Shown here one piece after another: positions 18,726-28,086 of a stretch of DNA of 64,000 nucleotides. The stretch comes from Lachnospiraceae bacterium. Lineage in GTDB: Bacteria; Bacillota; Clostridia; Lachnospirales; Lachnospiraceae. The stretch is taken from NCBI GenBank assembly GCA_910573755.1, contig CAJTBO010000002.1, positions 62,001 through 126,000 of the forward strand, given 5' to 3'. How positions within the stretch are numbered: position 1 is the first letter of the stretch; the number at the start of each line of letters is the position of its first letter. Below the pieces are notes generated by a model that was not told where the DNA came from, ran no database searches, and saw nothing but the letters and a program-made list of their open reading frames with translations. The position numbers and the translations under genes are program-made.

Positions 18726-19775
18726 ATGTTTTACATCAGAGCAGACGGAAATGAAAAAATCGGCATGGGGCATATAATGCGCTGCCTGACTGTCGCGGAT
18801 GCATTGCGAAAGCAGGGAGAGGAAGTGCTGTTTTTGACGGCGGATGAAAAACCGGTAAAATTTATAGAGGAGAGAGGATTTGCAGCGAAGATCCTGTTCA
18901 CGTATTATGACGAAATGGAGGTGGAACTGCCTCAGCTGCTTTCGGTTTTTATGGGAAACAGCGGCAGCGGGCAGCAGGAAAAGCCGAAAATTCTGGTGGA
19001 CAGCTATTTTGTGACGGAATTTTATCTGAAAAATCTGAGGCTTTCCGCCAAAGTGATCCTGATGGATGATGAAAAAAGAGCGGTGTATCCCTGTGACGGG
19101 CTGGTTAATTATAATATATATGGCAAGACTTTAGGATATGAGAAGGATTATCCTTCAGAGACAACGCTGTTTCTCGGCTGCGGCTATATGCCGCTCAGGG
19201 AACAGTTCCGGGGCAGAAGTTACGAAGTGCGGGATAAGGCGGAGCATATCCTGCTGACAACGGGAGGCGGGGACAGCTGCCATATGGCGCTTGCAATGTC
19301 GAAGCGGCTGCTGCAGTCAGGACAGGAAAAGACGGGGCCTGTATGGCATATTGTGTGCGGGCCGTACCAGCCGGATACAAAGGAACTGGAAGAACTTGCG
19401 CTTGCGGCGGGAGATGGTATGCTGCGGATACATAAAAATGTGACAGACATGTCAGATCTTATGAGAAGCTGTGATATCGCGGTTTCTGCCGCAGGCAGTA
19501 CGTTATATGAGCTTTGCAGTATCGGTGTGCCGGCGGTGGGGTTCTATTTCGCGGAAAACCAGCGCAGAAATATGGAGTCTTTCGGGAAGCTGACGCCGGT
19601 GATGAACGCCGGGGACTTTTCGGTCCGGCCGGAAAGGGTTCTTGATTTTATCGTAAAGGAAGTGGAGGTGCTCTGCCGGGAGAAGGAACTGCGGCAGAAG
19701 ATCAGCCTTGCCATGCGGAGCATTGTAGACGGAAAAGGCGCGGACAGGCTGGCGGAGGAGCTGCTTGTGATGTGA
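18726..19775 (+). CDS. pseG: UDP-sugar hydrolase of the PseG type
   Basis: A 349-residue GT-B-like protein of the PseG family, which removes UDP from UDP-2,4-diacetamido-2,4,6-trideoxy-altrose to supply the PseI substrate. The glycine-rich N-terminal loop GNEKIGMGHIMRCL holds the catalytic His16. The C-terminal half has ILLTTGGGDSCHMA and the donor-site segment AVSAAGSTLYELCSIGVP. It follows pseI by 37 bases with AGGAG before ATG 18726. PseB, PseC and a certain PseH are not in this window, so the precursor must come from elsewhere or a different route. Confidence 0.8.
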   Translation: MFYIRADGNEKIGMGHIMRCLTVADALRKQGEEVLFLTADEKPVKFIEERGFAAKILFTYYDEMEVELPQLLSVFMGNSGSGQQEKPKILVDSYFVTEFYLKNLRLSAKVILMDDEKRAVYPCDGLVNYNIYGKTLGYEKDYPSETTLFLGCGYMPLREQFRGRSYEVRDKAEHILLTTGGGDSCHMALAMSKRLLQSGQEKTGPVWHIVCGPYQPDTKELEELALAAGDGMLRIHKNVTDMSDLMRSCDIAVSAAGSTLYELCSIGVPAVGFYFAENQRRNMESFGKLTPVMNAGDFSVRPERVLDFIVKEVEVLCREKELRQKISLAMRSIVDGKGADRLAEELLVM

Positions 19776-19874
19776 CGGCTGCGGCAATGAGCCGGAAAAG
19801 GTTATGGAAAAGAAAAGCTGAGGTGCAGGCAGTCTGCCGCCGGGGGACGCAAAGATATAAAAGAGGAAGATCGT

Positions 19875-20735
19875 TTGGGCAAAGAAAGTATTTCGGGAAA
19901 AAAGGAAACATATAAAAAACTGTCCGGCATAGCGGCAGCGCTTGTGATTGCCGGGGCTTTATTGTATTTTGGCTATTGTGATCTCGAGGCGGAGACGGCA
20001 CGGCAGCCTTACAGAATCGTGGCGCTGGGGGACAGCATTATCGGAAAGGAACGTGACAGCACCTGTATACAGGCGCGTATGGAAGAATATACGGGGGTAT
20101 CCGTGTTAAGCGGCGCTTTCGGCGGGAATCTTGCCAGCAGGGGGAAGGATGCGGACAGGTTTTCCTGGCATGAGGAATCACTGAACCTGTATTCGCTGGC
20201 GGAAGCCCTCTGCCGGAAGGATTTTGGCGTGCAGAAGGCAGATCTGGCGGCGAGCCAGACGAAGGCGTGGTATTTTGAAGAGGCGTTGGAAGGCCTGGAA
20301 GGGGCAGATCTGGCGCAGACGGATATCCTGCTGCTGGAGTTTGGCGTGAATGATTACATGGCGGGGAAGGCGCTGGATGATCCGGAGGATCCTCTGGATA
20401 TCAATACTTACGGAGGGGCGCTGCGGTATTCGATAGAACTGTTTGAGAAGACTTACCCTGATCTGGAGATCGTACTTGTGACGCCTGCATTCTGCCATGT
20501 TGTGGATCATGGTTTTTGCACGGATGTGGATTTCGGGGGCGGAACGCTGGAGATTTATGTGGAGCGGGAAAAAGAGATTGCCGGGCAGTACGGGCTCAGG
20601 GTGATCGATGTATTCTATGAGTTTGGTATGGATGAGACAAATGTGATGGATCTCACGGAGGACGGGATGCATTTAAATCTTGAGGGGCGGGAGGCCTACG
20701 CCCGTTTTCTGGCAGAAAAGCTGGGGCTTGTATAG
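19875..20735 (+). CDS. Membrane-anchored SGNH/GDSL-family hydrolase (1)
   Basis: A 286-residue protein with one N-terminal membrane segment (residues about 16-34) and an external SGNH domain. Block I is LGDSI with Ser54, block III is FGVND (157-160) and block V is DGMH with Asp263 and His266, so the catalytic set is complete. Such enzymes remove or transfer O-acyl groups on carbohydrates. The start is a TTG at 19875 with GAGGAAG at 5 bases, since no ATG or GTG fits the anchor. The membrane acyltransferase at 23566 may supply the ester it acts on; this is inferred. Confidence 0.75.
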   Translation: MGKESISGKKETYKKLSGIAAALVIAGALLYFGYCDLEAETARQPYRIVALGDSIIGKERDSTCIQARMEEYTGVSVLSGAFGGNLASRGKDADRFSWHEESLNLYSLAEALCRKDFGVQKADLAASQTKAWYFEEALEGLEGADLAQTDILLLEFGVNDYMAGKALDDPEDPLDINTYGGALRYSIELFEKTYPDLEIVLVTPAFCHVVDHGFCTDVDFGGGTLEIYVEREKEIAGQYGLRVIDVFYEFGMDETNVMDLTEDGMHLNLEGREAYARFLAEKLGLV

Positions 20736-20829
20736 AGCGGAGACAAAACTGCCGCCTGTGGGGGCGGGATAGGTCCGCGGCGGAAGCAGTAGGCGAAGGC
20801 GGGCGTAAAAGAGTCAAGGAGAAGAGCAA

Positions 20830-22434
20830 ATGAGAACACCTGCGGAAATATGGAGTTATCTGAGAGGAAACATACGGAAGGAATGGAAAACAGCATTCTG
20901 GACAGTGTTCATTTTGGGGCTGTTGATACACTTTCCGGTGATTGCCGGGGATTTTCCGAATCACGACGGGCTGGCAAGCATGTATTTTGACCAGAATATG
21001 ATCACCTCAGGCAGGTGGTTTCTGATGATCGCCTGTGGATTTTCATCCTATTTTGCGCTGCCCTGGGTGATCGGGCTGTTGTCTTTGTTCTTTTTGGGGA
21101 TCGGCGCGGCGGCGCTTATCGAATTTCTGGAGATAAAGAACGAGCTGAGCGTTATGTTGCTGGCGGGGCTTCTGGTCAGTTTTCCGGCGCTTGCCTCTAC
21201 CTACGCTTATATTTTTACGGCGGACGGTTATATGCTGGCGCTCTGCCTTGCCTTTTTTTCCGTTGCGCTGACAAAAAGACGGGAGTGGGGATTTTTGCCG
21301 GGAGGGATCTGTCTGGCATTCAGTATGGGAACTTACCAGTCCTATCTGTCCTTTGCGATTCTGCTGAGTATCTATGGCTGTCTGATGAGCCTGATGAGTG
21401 AATGTTCCGTAGAAAAAAAACGAAGGAATATACTGCATTATCTGTACATGGGGCTGATCGGTACGGGGCTCTACTATGTGATCTTGCAGATTTTATTAAA
21501 GATACAGGGAAAAGAACTGGATACTTATCAGGGGATCAGCGGGATGGCTTCCGGGGGAGGCCTGTCTCTTCCGGAGAAACTGAAAAATATCTGTCAGGAT
21601 TTTCTGGCATTTACAGGAAAAGGGAATGTGTTGTATAATGATATGATATCTTTTGCGGCGGTCGGCCTGATCATGGCGGCTGCACTGACGTTGTTTGTCA
21701 GGCTTGTGATCCGCAGAGGGTATTATAAAAAGTGGTATTTTTATCTGATCCTGCTGATCGCGGTACTGCTGATACCGCTTGCCTTTAATGTGATCCTGCT
21801 GATATCGCCGGATGTGACGTATCATTTGCTGATGCGGTATCAGTGGTGTCTGCTTCCGATCCTGACGCTTGCCTTTTTGCTGCGCTACGGTTTTTTGCAG
21901 ACGGAACTTTCCGGGCAGTTTTCGCCGCTTCACAGGCGGGAGGCCAAAGTATTGAAAAAGCCGTCGGTGATCTGCAATATTGTGCTGCAGTGGGCGGTGC
22001 TTGCCGCGTCTGCGGTATTGATCCTGCACTATGGGGTGGCGGATAATATCGCTTATTCCAATCTGCAGAAAAAGTATGAGAAGACTTATGCCTACTGTCT
22101 GCGGCTGACGGACCGGATGGAACAGACCAAAGGGTATTATACCGGGATGCCGGTGGCGATGATCGGGGTGCAGAATAAAGAAAATTTACCGGAGACGGAT
22201 ATCACCGGGGCGGTCACCGGCAATATGATCGGTATGACAGGGGACTATCTGGTTTATACTGATACGAATTATCAGGCATTTATGAAACATTATCTGGGAG
22301 TAACGATAAATCTGGTACCGGATGAGGAGATGGAGCGAATCTACGATACGAGAGAGTATCAGGAACTGAACAGTTTTCCGCAGGAAGGCTCCATGAAGGT
22401 TGTGGACGGTATTTTGTATATCAAGACCGAGTAA
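20830..22434 (+). CDS. GtrII-like glucosyltransferase, multi-pass
   Basis: A 534-residue protein with about eleven membrane segments. Features of the Glucos_trans_II (GtrII) family are the early external NHDGLASMYFDQN, the SGRWFLM segment and the long hydrophobic core ending in an external tail of about 90 residues. GtrII enzymes take glucose from a polyprenyl-phosphate carrier and add it to an O-antigen outside the membrane. The next gene encodes the matching polyprenyl-phosphate sugar synthase type, which supports this. A GtrA-type flippase is not seen beside them. AAGGAG precedes ATG 20830. Confidence 0.7.
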   Translation: MRTPAEIWSYLRGNIRKEWKTAFWTVFILGLLIHFPVIAGDFPNHDGLASMYFDQNMITSGRWFLMIACGFSSYFALPWVIGLLSLFFLGIGAAALIEFLEIKNELSVMLLAGLLVSFPALASTYAYIFTADGYMLALCLAFFSVALTKRREWGFLPGGICLAFSMGTYQSYLSFAILLSIYGCLMSLMSECSVEKKRRNILHYLYMGLIGTGLYYVILQILLKIQGKELDTYQGISGMASGGGLSLPEKLKNICQDFLAFTGKGNVLYNDMISFAAVGLIMAAALTLFVRLVIRRGYYKKWYFYLILLIAVLLIPLAFNVILLISPDVTYHLLMRYQWCLLPILTLAFLLRYGFLQTELSGQFSPLHRREAKVLKKPSVICNIVLQWAVLAASAVLILHYGVADNIAYSNLQKKYEKTYAYCLRLTDRMEQTKGYYTGMPVAMIGVQNKENLPETDITGAVTGNMIGMTGDYLVYTDTNYQAFMKHYLGVTINLVPDEEMERIYDTREYQELNSFPQEGSMKVVDGILYIKTE

Positions 22435-22472
22435 AAGAAAGCCTGCGGACTTGGGATATGAGGAGAGATAAG

Positions 22473-23411
22473 ATGCTGTCGATCATCTTACCGGCATATA
22501 ACGAAAAACAGAATATAGAGAGAACGGCAAAAACCCTTTCCGGAATACTGGAAAAAGAGGGGATTCCTTTTGAACTGCTTTTTATCAGCGACGGATCCGT
22601 GGACGGTACCTATGAGGAGATCTGCCGTCTGGCGGAGTTGGACGGCAGGGTGCGGGGGGCCGAATTTTCCCGGAATTTCGGGAAGGAGGCGGCAATCTTC
22701 GCAGGGCTGGAACTGGCGCTGGGGGATGGCTGTATTGTGATGGACTGCGATCTGCAGCATCCGCCGGAGGTGATTCCGGAGATGTACAGGCTGTGGCAGG
22801 ACGGCTATGAGGTCGTGGAGGGCATTAAAAAAAGCCGTGGGAAAGAGAGCATCTTACATGGCATGTCTGCGGGGCTGTTTTACGGGATCATGAGCAGGAT
22901 GATGCGGATGGACATGCGTTCCTCCTCGGATTTCAAGCTGCTGGACCGGAAGGTGGTAAATGTACTGCTGGAGCTCGGAGAGCGGAACACCTTTTTCCGG
23001 GCGCTGTCTTTCTGGGCGGGGTTTCGTGCGGCAAAAGTGGAGTATGAGGTGCAGGAGAGGGCTTTTGGCAGCAGTAAATGGTCTTTCAGAAGTCTGGTCA
23101 GATACGCGGTTTCCAACGTGACTTCCTTCAGTACCATACCGCTGCAGATGGTGACGGTGATGGGAATGGTTTCCATCATATTCAGTGTGATCCTTGCCCT
23201 TCAGACGCTGGTCAAATATCTGACGGGGACGGCTGTGGAAGGGTTTACGACGGTGATCCTGCTGATTTTGATCATCGGGGGTTTTATCATGATAAGCCTC
23301 GGGATCATCGGGCATTATCTGGCACGGATCTATGAGGAAGTGAAGGGGCGGCCGCGGTATATTATACGGAGCAGGACGCAGGATGCCGTATCCGGGGATG
23401 CGGCAAAATAA
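22473..23411 (+). CDS. GT2 polyprenyl-phosphate sugar synthase (GtrB/DPM1-like)
   Basis: A 312-residue membrane-attached GT2 enzyme. The GT-A domain shows SIILPAYNEKQNIE, LFISDGSVDGT and VMDCDLQHPPEVIPE (catalytic aspartates), and two C-terminal membrane helices lie at about residues 225-290. Members move a sugar from UDP or GDP onto polyprenyl phosphate for use by GT-C enzymes. ATG 22473 is preferred because AGGAGAG sits 5 bases before it; an in-frame ATG at 22458 precedes the site. It pairs naturally with the GtrII-like gene just upstream. Confidence 0.8.
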   Translation: MLSIILPAYNEKQNIERTAKTLSGILEKEGIPFELLFISDGSVDGTYEEICRLAELDGRVRGAEFSRNFGKEAAIFAGLELALGDGCIVMDCDLQHPPEVIPEMYRLWQDGYEVVEGIKKSRGKESILHGMSAGLFYGIMSRMMRMDMRSSSDFKLLDRKVVNVLLELGERNTFFRALSFWAGFRAAKVEYEVQERAFGSSKWSFRSLVRYAVSNVTSFSTIPLQMVTVMGMVSIIFSVILALQTLVKYLTGTAVEGFTTVILLILIIGGFIMISLGIIGHYLARIYEEVKGRPRYIIRSRTQDAVSGDAAK

Positions 23412-23565
23412 GGAGAAATACGAAAGTGCGGGATTCCGGTCTGAGGGGACGCGGATCGGGCGCACGGGAGTTGACGGTAAGTGGTTACTTTTCATGGGGC
23501 GGGAATGCGCATTTACTGCGCGTTCCGTGAGGACACGATTTAAATTCGGGGCGGGAAAGGAATGC

Positions 23566-24807
23566 ATGAAAAAAGCGGGACAACATAAAAAGCGCATGGT
23601 AAATATTGAGGTGCTGCGCCTTCTGGCAATGATGATGGTGGTTTCCCTTCATTATCTGGCGAAGGGGGAACTTTTGGAAAAGCTGACCGGGCCGCTTTCC
23701 GCGAAGGGGCATCTGGCGTGGCTTCTGGAAAGCTTTTCCATTGCGGCGGTGGACGTATATGTGCTGATCAGCGGTTACTTTCTGGTGGAGACGGGATTTC
23801 GCTGCAGGCGGGTGATATCTCTTGTACTGCAGGTGATGTTTTATACATGCCTTCTGCCGGTGGTGCTGATCCTGACGGGAATCCTGCCGGTCGGCGAGAT
23901 CACTTTTTACAATATATTACAATGTATTTTCCCGACCAATATGCTGCATTACTGGTTTGTGTCGGCGTATGTTTTGATGTTTCTGTTTACGCCGGTGCTG
24001 AACGCGGCGGTGCATGGAATGAAGAAAAGGCAGCTGCAGACGGCGATCGTGATCCTGCTGATCATGGAATCCTTAAGCAAGACGGTGATCCCGGTGAGGC
24101 TGGAACTGGATAATCTGGGATATGACGCCTACTGGTTTATGGTGGTCTATCTGATTGCGGCGTATATCCGGCTGTACGGGATTCCTTTTCTGGAGAAAAA
24201 GGGCGGAAGGGCGGCAGCTTGTTACATCGGGGCGTGCCTCGGGATGTATGGGCTGACGATGCTGATCAGGGGGGCTTATCTTCTGACGGGGCAGTTTGAG
24301 AATTTTATCGAGTCGGCTTACGGCTACAATCATCTGCTGACGATCGGGGCGGCTACAGCGCTGTTTTATGTATTTAAAAACCGGGAGACGGAAGAAGGGG
24401 AGCAGACGCAGGCGAAGGCTGCAGTGACAGGGGAAGGAGAGAAGACGCAGAGGAAGGATGCGAAAGTTGGAGAGGCAAAGCAGGTGTCTGTAGAGGCAGG
24501 CGCAGCAGGAGGGCTGTCAGGCTTTATCTGCAGGATCGCGCCCTGCAGTTTTGGTGTATATTTACTTCATGAGCAAGTGAATGTCCGTTATGTATGGCCC
24601 TTCTGGCTGGGGGCGGATAAATGCGGTTCGGCGTTTTCTCTGCTGTGGCACTGGGCGGCGGCAATATTGACTGTAATGGTCATTGGACTGGCGGTGGATC
24701 ATATCAGAAGCCTGTTGTTTCGGGGCGCGGGGAAGCTGTTTGCAGGCGGCAGGCTGGATCAGGGGCTGAGAAAGATAGACGGTCTGGTAAACGGGCTTGC
24801 GCAGTAA
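23566..24807 (+). CDS. Membrane acyltransferase (Acyl_transf_3)
   Basis: A 413-residue protein with about ten membrane helices. The N-terminal NIEVLRLLAMMMVVSLHY includes the RxxA and active-site His pattern of the OafA/YrhL-like family. A charged, Gln/Lys/Glu-rich cytoplasmic insertion is visible at about residues 270-315. Members transfer acetyl or similar groups to surface sugars. ATG 23566 (MKKAGQHKKR) has GGGAAAGGA upstream; the longer frame from 23383 adds a non-conserved tail. Combined with SGNH hydrolases in this region it implies O-acylation and turnover of the surface polymer. Confidence 0.75.
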   Translation: MKKAGQHKKRMVNIEVLRLLAMMMVVSLHYLAKGELLEKLTGPLSAKGHLAWLLESFSIAAVDVYVLISGYFLVETGFRCRRVISLVLQVMFYTCLLPVVLILTGILPVGEITFYNILQCIFPTNMLHYWFVSAYVLMFLFTPVLNAAVHGMKKRQLQTAIVILLIMESLSKTVIPVRLELDNLGYDAYWFMVVYLIAAYIRLYGIPFLEKKGGRAAACYIGACLGMYGLTMLIRGAYLLTGQFENFIESAYGYNHLLTIGAATALFYVFKNRETEEGEQTQAKAAVTGEGEKTQRKDAKVGEAKQVSVEAGAAGGLSGFICRIAPCSFGVYLLHEQVNVRYVWPFWLGADKCGSAFSLLWHWAAAILTVMVIGLAVDHIRSLLFRGAGKLFAGGRLDQGLRKIDGLVNGLAQ

Positions 24808-24945
24808 ATGAAGCTGGCGGAATAATATGAGTTTGGCGGTGAAAGGGACTGGCTGTAAGAGGGCATGAGGCGATGATATTCCGGAAGCGGGGTGGAAGGC
24901 ATGTTCGATACGGGATCAGACGGTCTTTATGGAAACGGAATTGAT

Positions 24946-26754
24946 ATGATAAATGAAAAGCAGAAAATAAGAAAAATTGTATATATCCTTTTTCTGGCCG
25001 TTCTGGTGCTTTACCCTCTGCGGCATGTCTGGCTTGGCGTGGAAGTGACGGACGGTGCTTACAGTGCCGGGAATTATCGTTTTCTGGATCATATAAACCC
25101 CATGTGGCTTTTCGGAACGTATCTGGCGAATGTGACCGGACACTTTCTGACCGGGCTGCCCGGCGGGGATACGCTTATAGGGTTAAATTGTTATACCGCG
25201 CTGTTTATCAGTGTGACGGCGGCGGCATTGTATCTGTTTTTAACGAAAGCGGTCCGTATGGAGAGCGCTCTGGTTTTTTTCGGGGAACTTCTGGCGGTCA
25301 GCCTATGCTGGTGTCCGACGACGATCCTCTATAATTATATGACCTATTTTTTCTTCAATCTTGGGCTTGTGTTCTTATATCTGGGACTGGTGAAGGAAAA
25401 GAGGATGCTGCTTTTTGCGGCGGGCATTCTGCTGGGGATGAACGTGTTGGTCCGGTTTCCCAATCTGACAGAGGCGGCGCTCATCTTATCTTTATGGTAT
25501 TACGGAGTGCTGCAGAGAAAGCGCATAAAGGATGTGGTACAGGAGACGGGGATCTGCCTGACCGGTTATCTGGCGGGGGCGGGTCTTGTGCTATTGTCTG
25601 TTGCGGCGCGGTATGGCCTGGCGGAGTATGCGGCGGGGATCATTAGACTGATGCAGATGCCGGCGGAGGCATCGGATTACACGCCTGTATCCATGGTGCT
25701 GACAGTGCTTCTGGATTATAAGTTCAGCGCGAAGTGGCTGATCCATATGATTGTGCTGGCGGGGGCAGGCTGTCTGTTTTCCGTTCTGGTCTGCAGGGCG
25801 GGGCGGCGTTTCCGGGTGATCCTGTTGTTCGGGAAAATGATCTTCCTCGGCGGGATACTGGTATTGTTCCGCTGGTGGTACGGGCTGGGCGTTTTCAATA
25901 TAAAATATTATACGTATGAGAGTATGTTTCAGTGGGTGGCGGTATTTCTGATCCTTGTGATCGCTGCAGGGATCTATGTGCTGTTTTCCGAAAAGTTTAC
26001 CCGCAACGAAAAACTGCTCTCCTCCATGACGTTGATCCTGATTGCGATGACGCCTCTTGGCAGCAACAACCATCTGTATCCGAATATGAATAATATGTTT
26101 CTGGTGTTTCCTTTCGGGTTATCGCTCTTTTGGCGGTTTTTGAAAAATCTGTATAAAGCCGGCAGTGCGCCCGTCGGAAAGGCGCAAACGGAAGTTTCCC
26201 TGTTTCCGGTCAGGGCGATGCTGGCGGCTTTTCTGGGAGTGATGAGTCTGCAGTGTCTGTTATTCGGGGCGGTATTTACGTTCCGGGACGGGATGAGCGG
26301 GCAGAAGAGGGATACCAGGATAGAAAAGAATGCGGTACTGAGAAAAATGGTGACCAATGCGCCGCTTGCGGAAGCGGTGGAAGGGCTGACTGCGTATATT
26401 GAGACGGAAGGGCTTGCTGACAAGAGTGTCATATTGTACGGGCAGATCCCGGGCATCTCCTATATGCTGGATATGCCGCCGGCAATTTCAACTTCATGGC
26501 CCGATCTTGCATCTTATCATTATGAAGTGATGGCGGAGGATATGAAAAAATTAAGGGAGCAGACATCGGAGGCGGAGAGGCCGCTGATCATTCTCGGCAT
26601 CGGTCCTGAGAGGTGGATCCGCGGGGAGGAACTGACGGAGATGGAACTTGCCTCTTATATGATCAATGAGAAATGGCTGATGATCTATGATTATATGGTG
26701 GAGCAGGGGTATAAGAAGACCTTTGAGAACGGGATGTTTGCGGTGTACCGGTAG
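24946..26754 (+). CDS. Large polytopic membrane protein, GT-C-like
   Basis: A 602-residue protein with about twelve membrane segments and a C-terminal external domain of about 130 residues. After the first helix an external loop has the acidic motif GVEVTDGAYSAGNYRF, consistent with a GT-C catalytic loop, but no named family is certain. Starts at 24946 (ATG), 24901 (ATG) and 24892 (GTG) are in frame; the first begins right at the membrane segment and was chosen. It lies between an acyltransferase and wecE. Confidence 0.5.
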   Translation: MINEKQKIRKIVYILFLAVLVLYPLRHVWLGVEVTDGAYSAGNYRFLDHINPMWLFGTYLANVTGHFLTGLPGGDTLIGLNCYTALFISVTAAALYLFLTKAVRMESALVFFGELLAVSLCWCPTTILYNYMTYFFFNLGLVFLYLGLVKEKRMLLFAAGILLGMNVLVRFPNLTEAALILSLWYYGVLQRKRIKDVVQETGICLTGYLAGAGLVLLSVAARYGLAEYAAGIIRLMQMPAEASDYTPVSMVLTVLLDYKFSAKWLIHMIVLAGAGCLFSVLVCRAGRRFRVILLFGKMIFLGGILVLFRWWYGLGVFNIKYYTYESMFQWVAVFLILVIAAGIYVLFSEKFTRNEKLLSSMTLILIAMTPLGSNNHLYPNMNNMFLVFPFGLSLFWRFLKNLYKAGSAPVGKAQTEVSLFPVRAMLAAFLGVMSLQCLLFGAVFTFRDGMSGQKRDTRIEKNAVLRKMVTNAPLAEAVEGLTAYIETEGLADKSVILYGQIPGISYMLDMPPAISTSWPDLASYHYEVMAEDMKKLREQTSEAERPLIILGIGPERWIRGEELTEMELASYMINEKWLMIYDYMVEQGYKKTFENGMFAVYR

Positions 26755-26817
26755 GTGGACGCCGGACTGCGGGTACATTCCGGCGGTGTGCCGGTAGATG
26801 GACGCCGGGCTGCGGAT
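26740..26817 (+). repeat. Imperfect tandem duplication at a gene end
   Basis: A 35-bp unit at 26740-26774, including the stop codon of the preceding gene, is repeated at 26783-26817 with four differences, all transitions. The period is 43 bases. The rest of the 146-base gap has no gene; a GGAGG ribosome site precedes the next start. Confidence 0.6.
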
Positions 26818-26900
26818 GCTTTTGCCATTATTTATCCGGCGATGGGCATTATTGTAGTTTTGGCAGGAAATATTATGCAGAAGAACAGTGGAGGATAAGT

Positions 26901-28031
26901 ATGATTCGATTTAATGTACCGCCCTATACAGGGAAGGAAATGGAGTATATCAGGCAGGCTGTGAAGGCACAGAAGATCTGCGGGGACGGGGAGTTTACAA
27001 AAAAGTGCAACGAGTGGATCGAGAAAAGGACAGGGGCGAAGAAGTGTCTGCTGACCACTTCCTGTACCCATGCCACGGAACTGGCGGCGCTGCTCTCGGA
27101 TATTCAGGAGGGGGATGAGGTGATCATGCCCTCCTATACGTTTGTTTCCACGGCGGACGCTTTTGTACTGCGGGGAGCAAAGGCGGTATTTGTGGATATC
27201 AGGCCGGATACAATGAATATTGATGAGACGAAGATCGAGGCGGCAATTACGGAAAAGACAAAGGCGATCGTGCCGGTGCACTATGCGGGAGTTGCCTGTG
27301 AGATGGATACGATCATGGATATTGCAGCCCGGCACGGACTGGCGGTGATCGAGGATGCGGCGCAGGGAATTCTGTCCACTTATAAGGGAAGACAGCTTGG
27401 GACGATCGGTACCTTTGGCTGTTTCAGTTTCCATGAGACAAAAAATTACAGCATGGGGGAAGGCGGCGCGCTTCTGATCCAAAGGGAGAAGGATATAGAG
27501 GAGGCGGAGATCATCCGGGAAAAGGGAACGAACCGGAGCAAGTTTTTCCGGGGACAGATCGATAAGTATACCTGGGTGAATTTCGGTTCCTCTTATCTGC
27601 CCAGCGATATGAACGCGGCTTACCTGTATGCGCAGCTGGAACTGGCGGATAAAATTTTTGAAGATCGAATGAACAGTTGGGAACACTATAAGAGAGAGCT
27701 GACGCCGCTGCAGGAAAAAGGAAAGATCGAGCTCCCGGTGATCCCGGAAGGGTGTACGCATAATGCGCATATGTTCTATATTAAAGCGAAGGATTTAGAG
27801 GAGAGGACGGCGCTGTTATCATTTTTGAAGGAGAAAGGAATCCTGGCGGTATTCCATTATATTCCGCTGCACAGCGCGCCGGCGGGATTGAAGTTCGGGC
27901 GGTTTTTTGGAGAAGATGTCTATACCACAAAGGAAAGCGAGCGGCTGGCGAGGCTGCCGATGTATTACGGGCTGGAAGCGGAGCAGGTGGATTATATCTG
28001 CGAGCAGGTGAAAGCGTTTTATGGAGATTGA
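26901..28031 (+). CDS. wecE: dTDP-4-amino-4,6-dideoxygalactose transaminase
   Basis: A 376-residue PLP-dependent sugar aminotransferase that closely follows the enterobacterial WecE/RffA pattern throughout: IRFNVPPYTGKE, KICGDGEFTKKC, DEVMPSYTFVSTADAF-type segment, IRPDTMNIDE, VPVHYAGVACEMDTIM and the PLP lysine in FHETKNYSMGEGGA. The enzyme converts dTDP-4-keto-6-deoxyglucose, made by RmlA and RmlB, to dTDP-Fuc4N. Both of those enzymes are encoded at 42.6-44.6 kb. GGAGG lies before ATG 26901. The next gene is a probable acetyltransferase for the product. Confidence 0.9.
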   Translation: MIRFNVPPYTGKEMEYIRQAVKAQKICGDGEFTKKCNEWIEKRTGAKKCLLTTSCTHATELAALLSDIQEGDEVIMPSYTFVSTADAFVLRGAKAVFVDIRPDTMNIDETKIEAAITEKTKAIVPVHYAGVACEMDTIMDIAARHGLAVIEDAAQGILSTYKGRQLGTIGTFGCFSFHETKNYSMGEGGALLIQREKDIEEAEIIREKGTNRSKFFRGQIDKYTWVNFGSSYLPSDMNAAYLYAQLELADKIFEDRMNSWEHYKRELTPLQEKGKIELPVIPEGCTHNAHMFYIKAKDLEERTALLSFLKEKGILAVFHYIPLHSAPAGLKFGRFFGEDVYTTKESERLARLPMYYGLEAEQVDYICEQVKAFYGD

Positions 28032-28086
28032 TAGGTGGTGGTCACGGACCATGCCCTGCGATTATGAAGTAAGGAAGAAATAGAGT

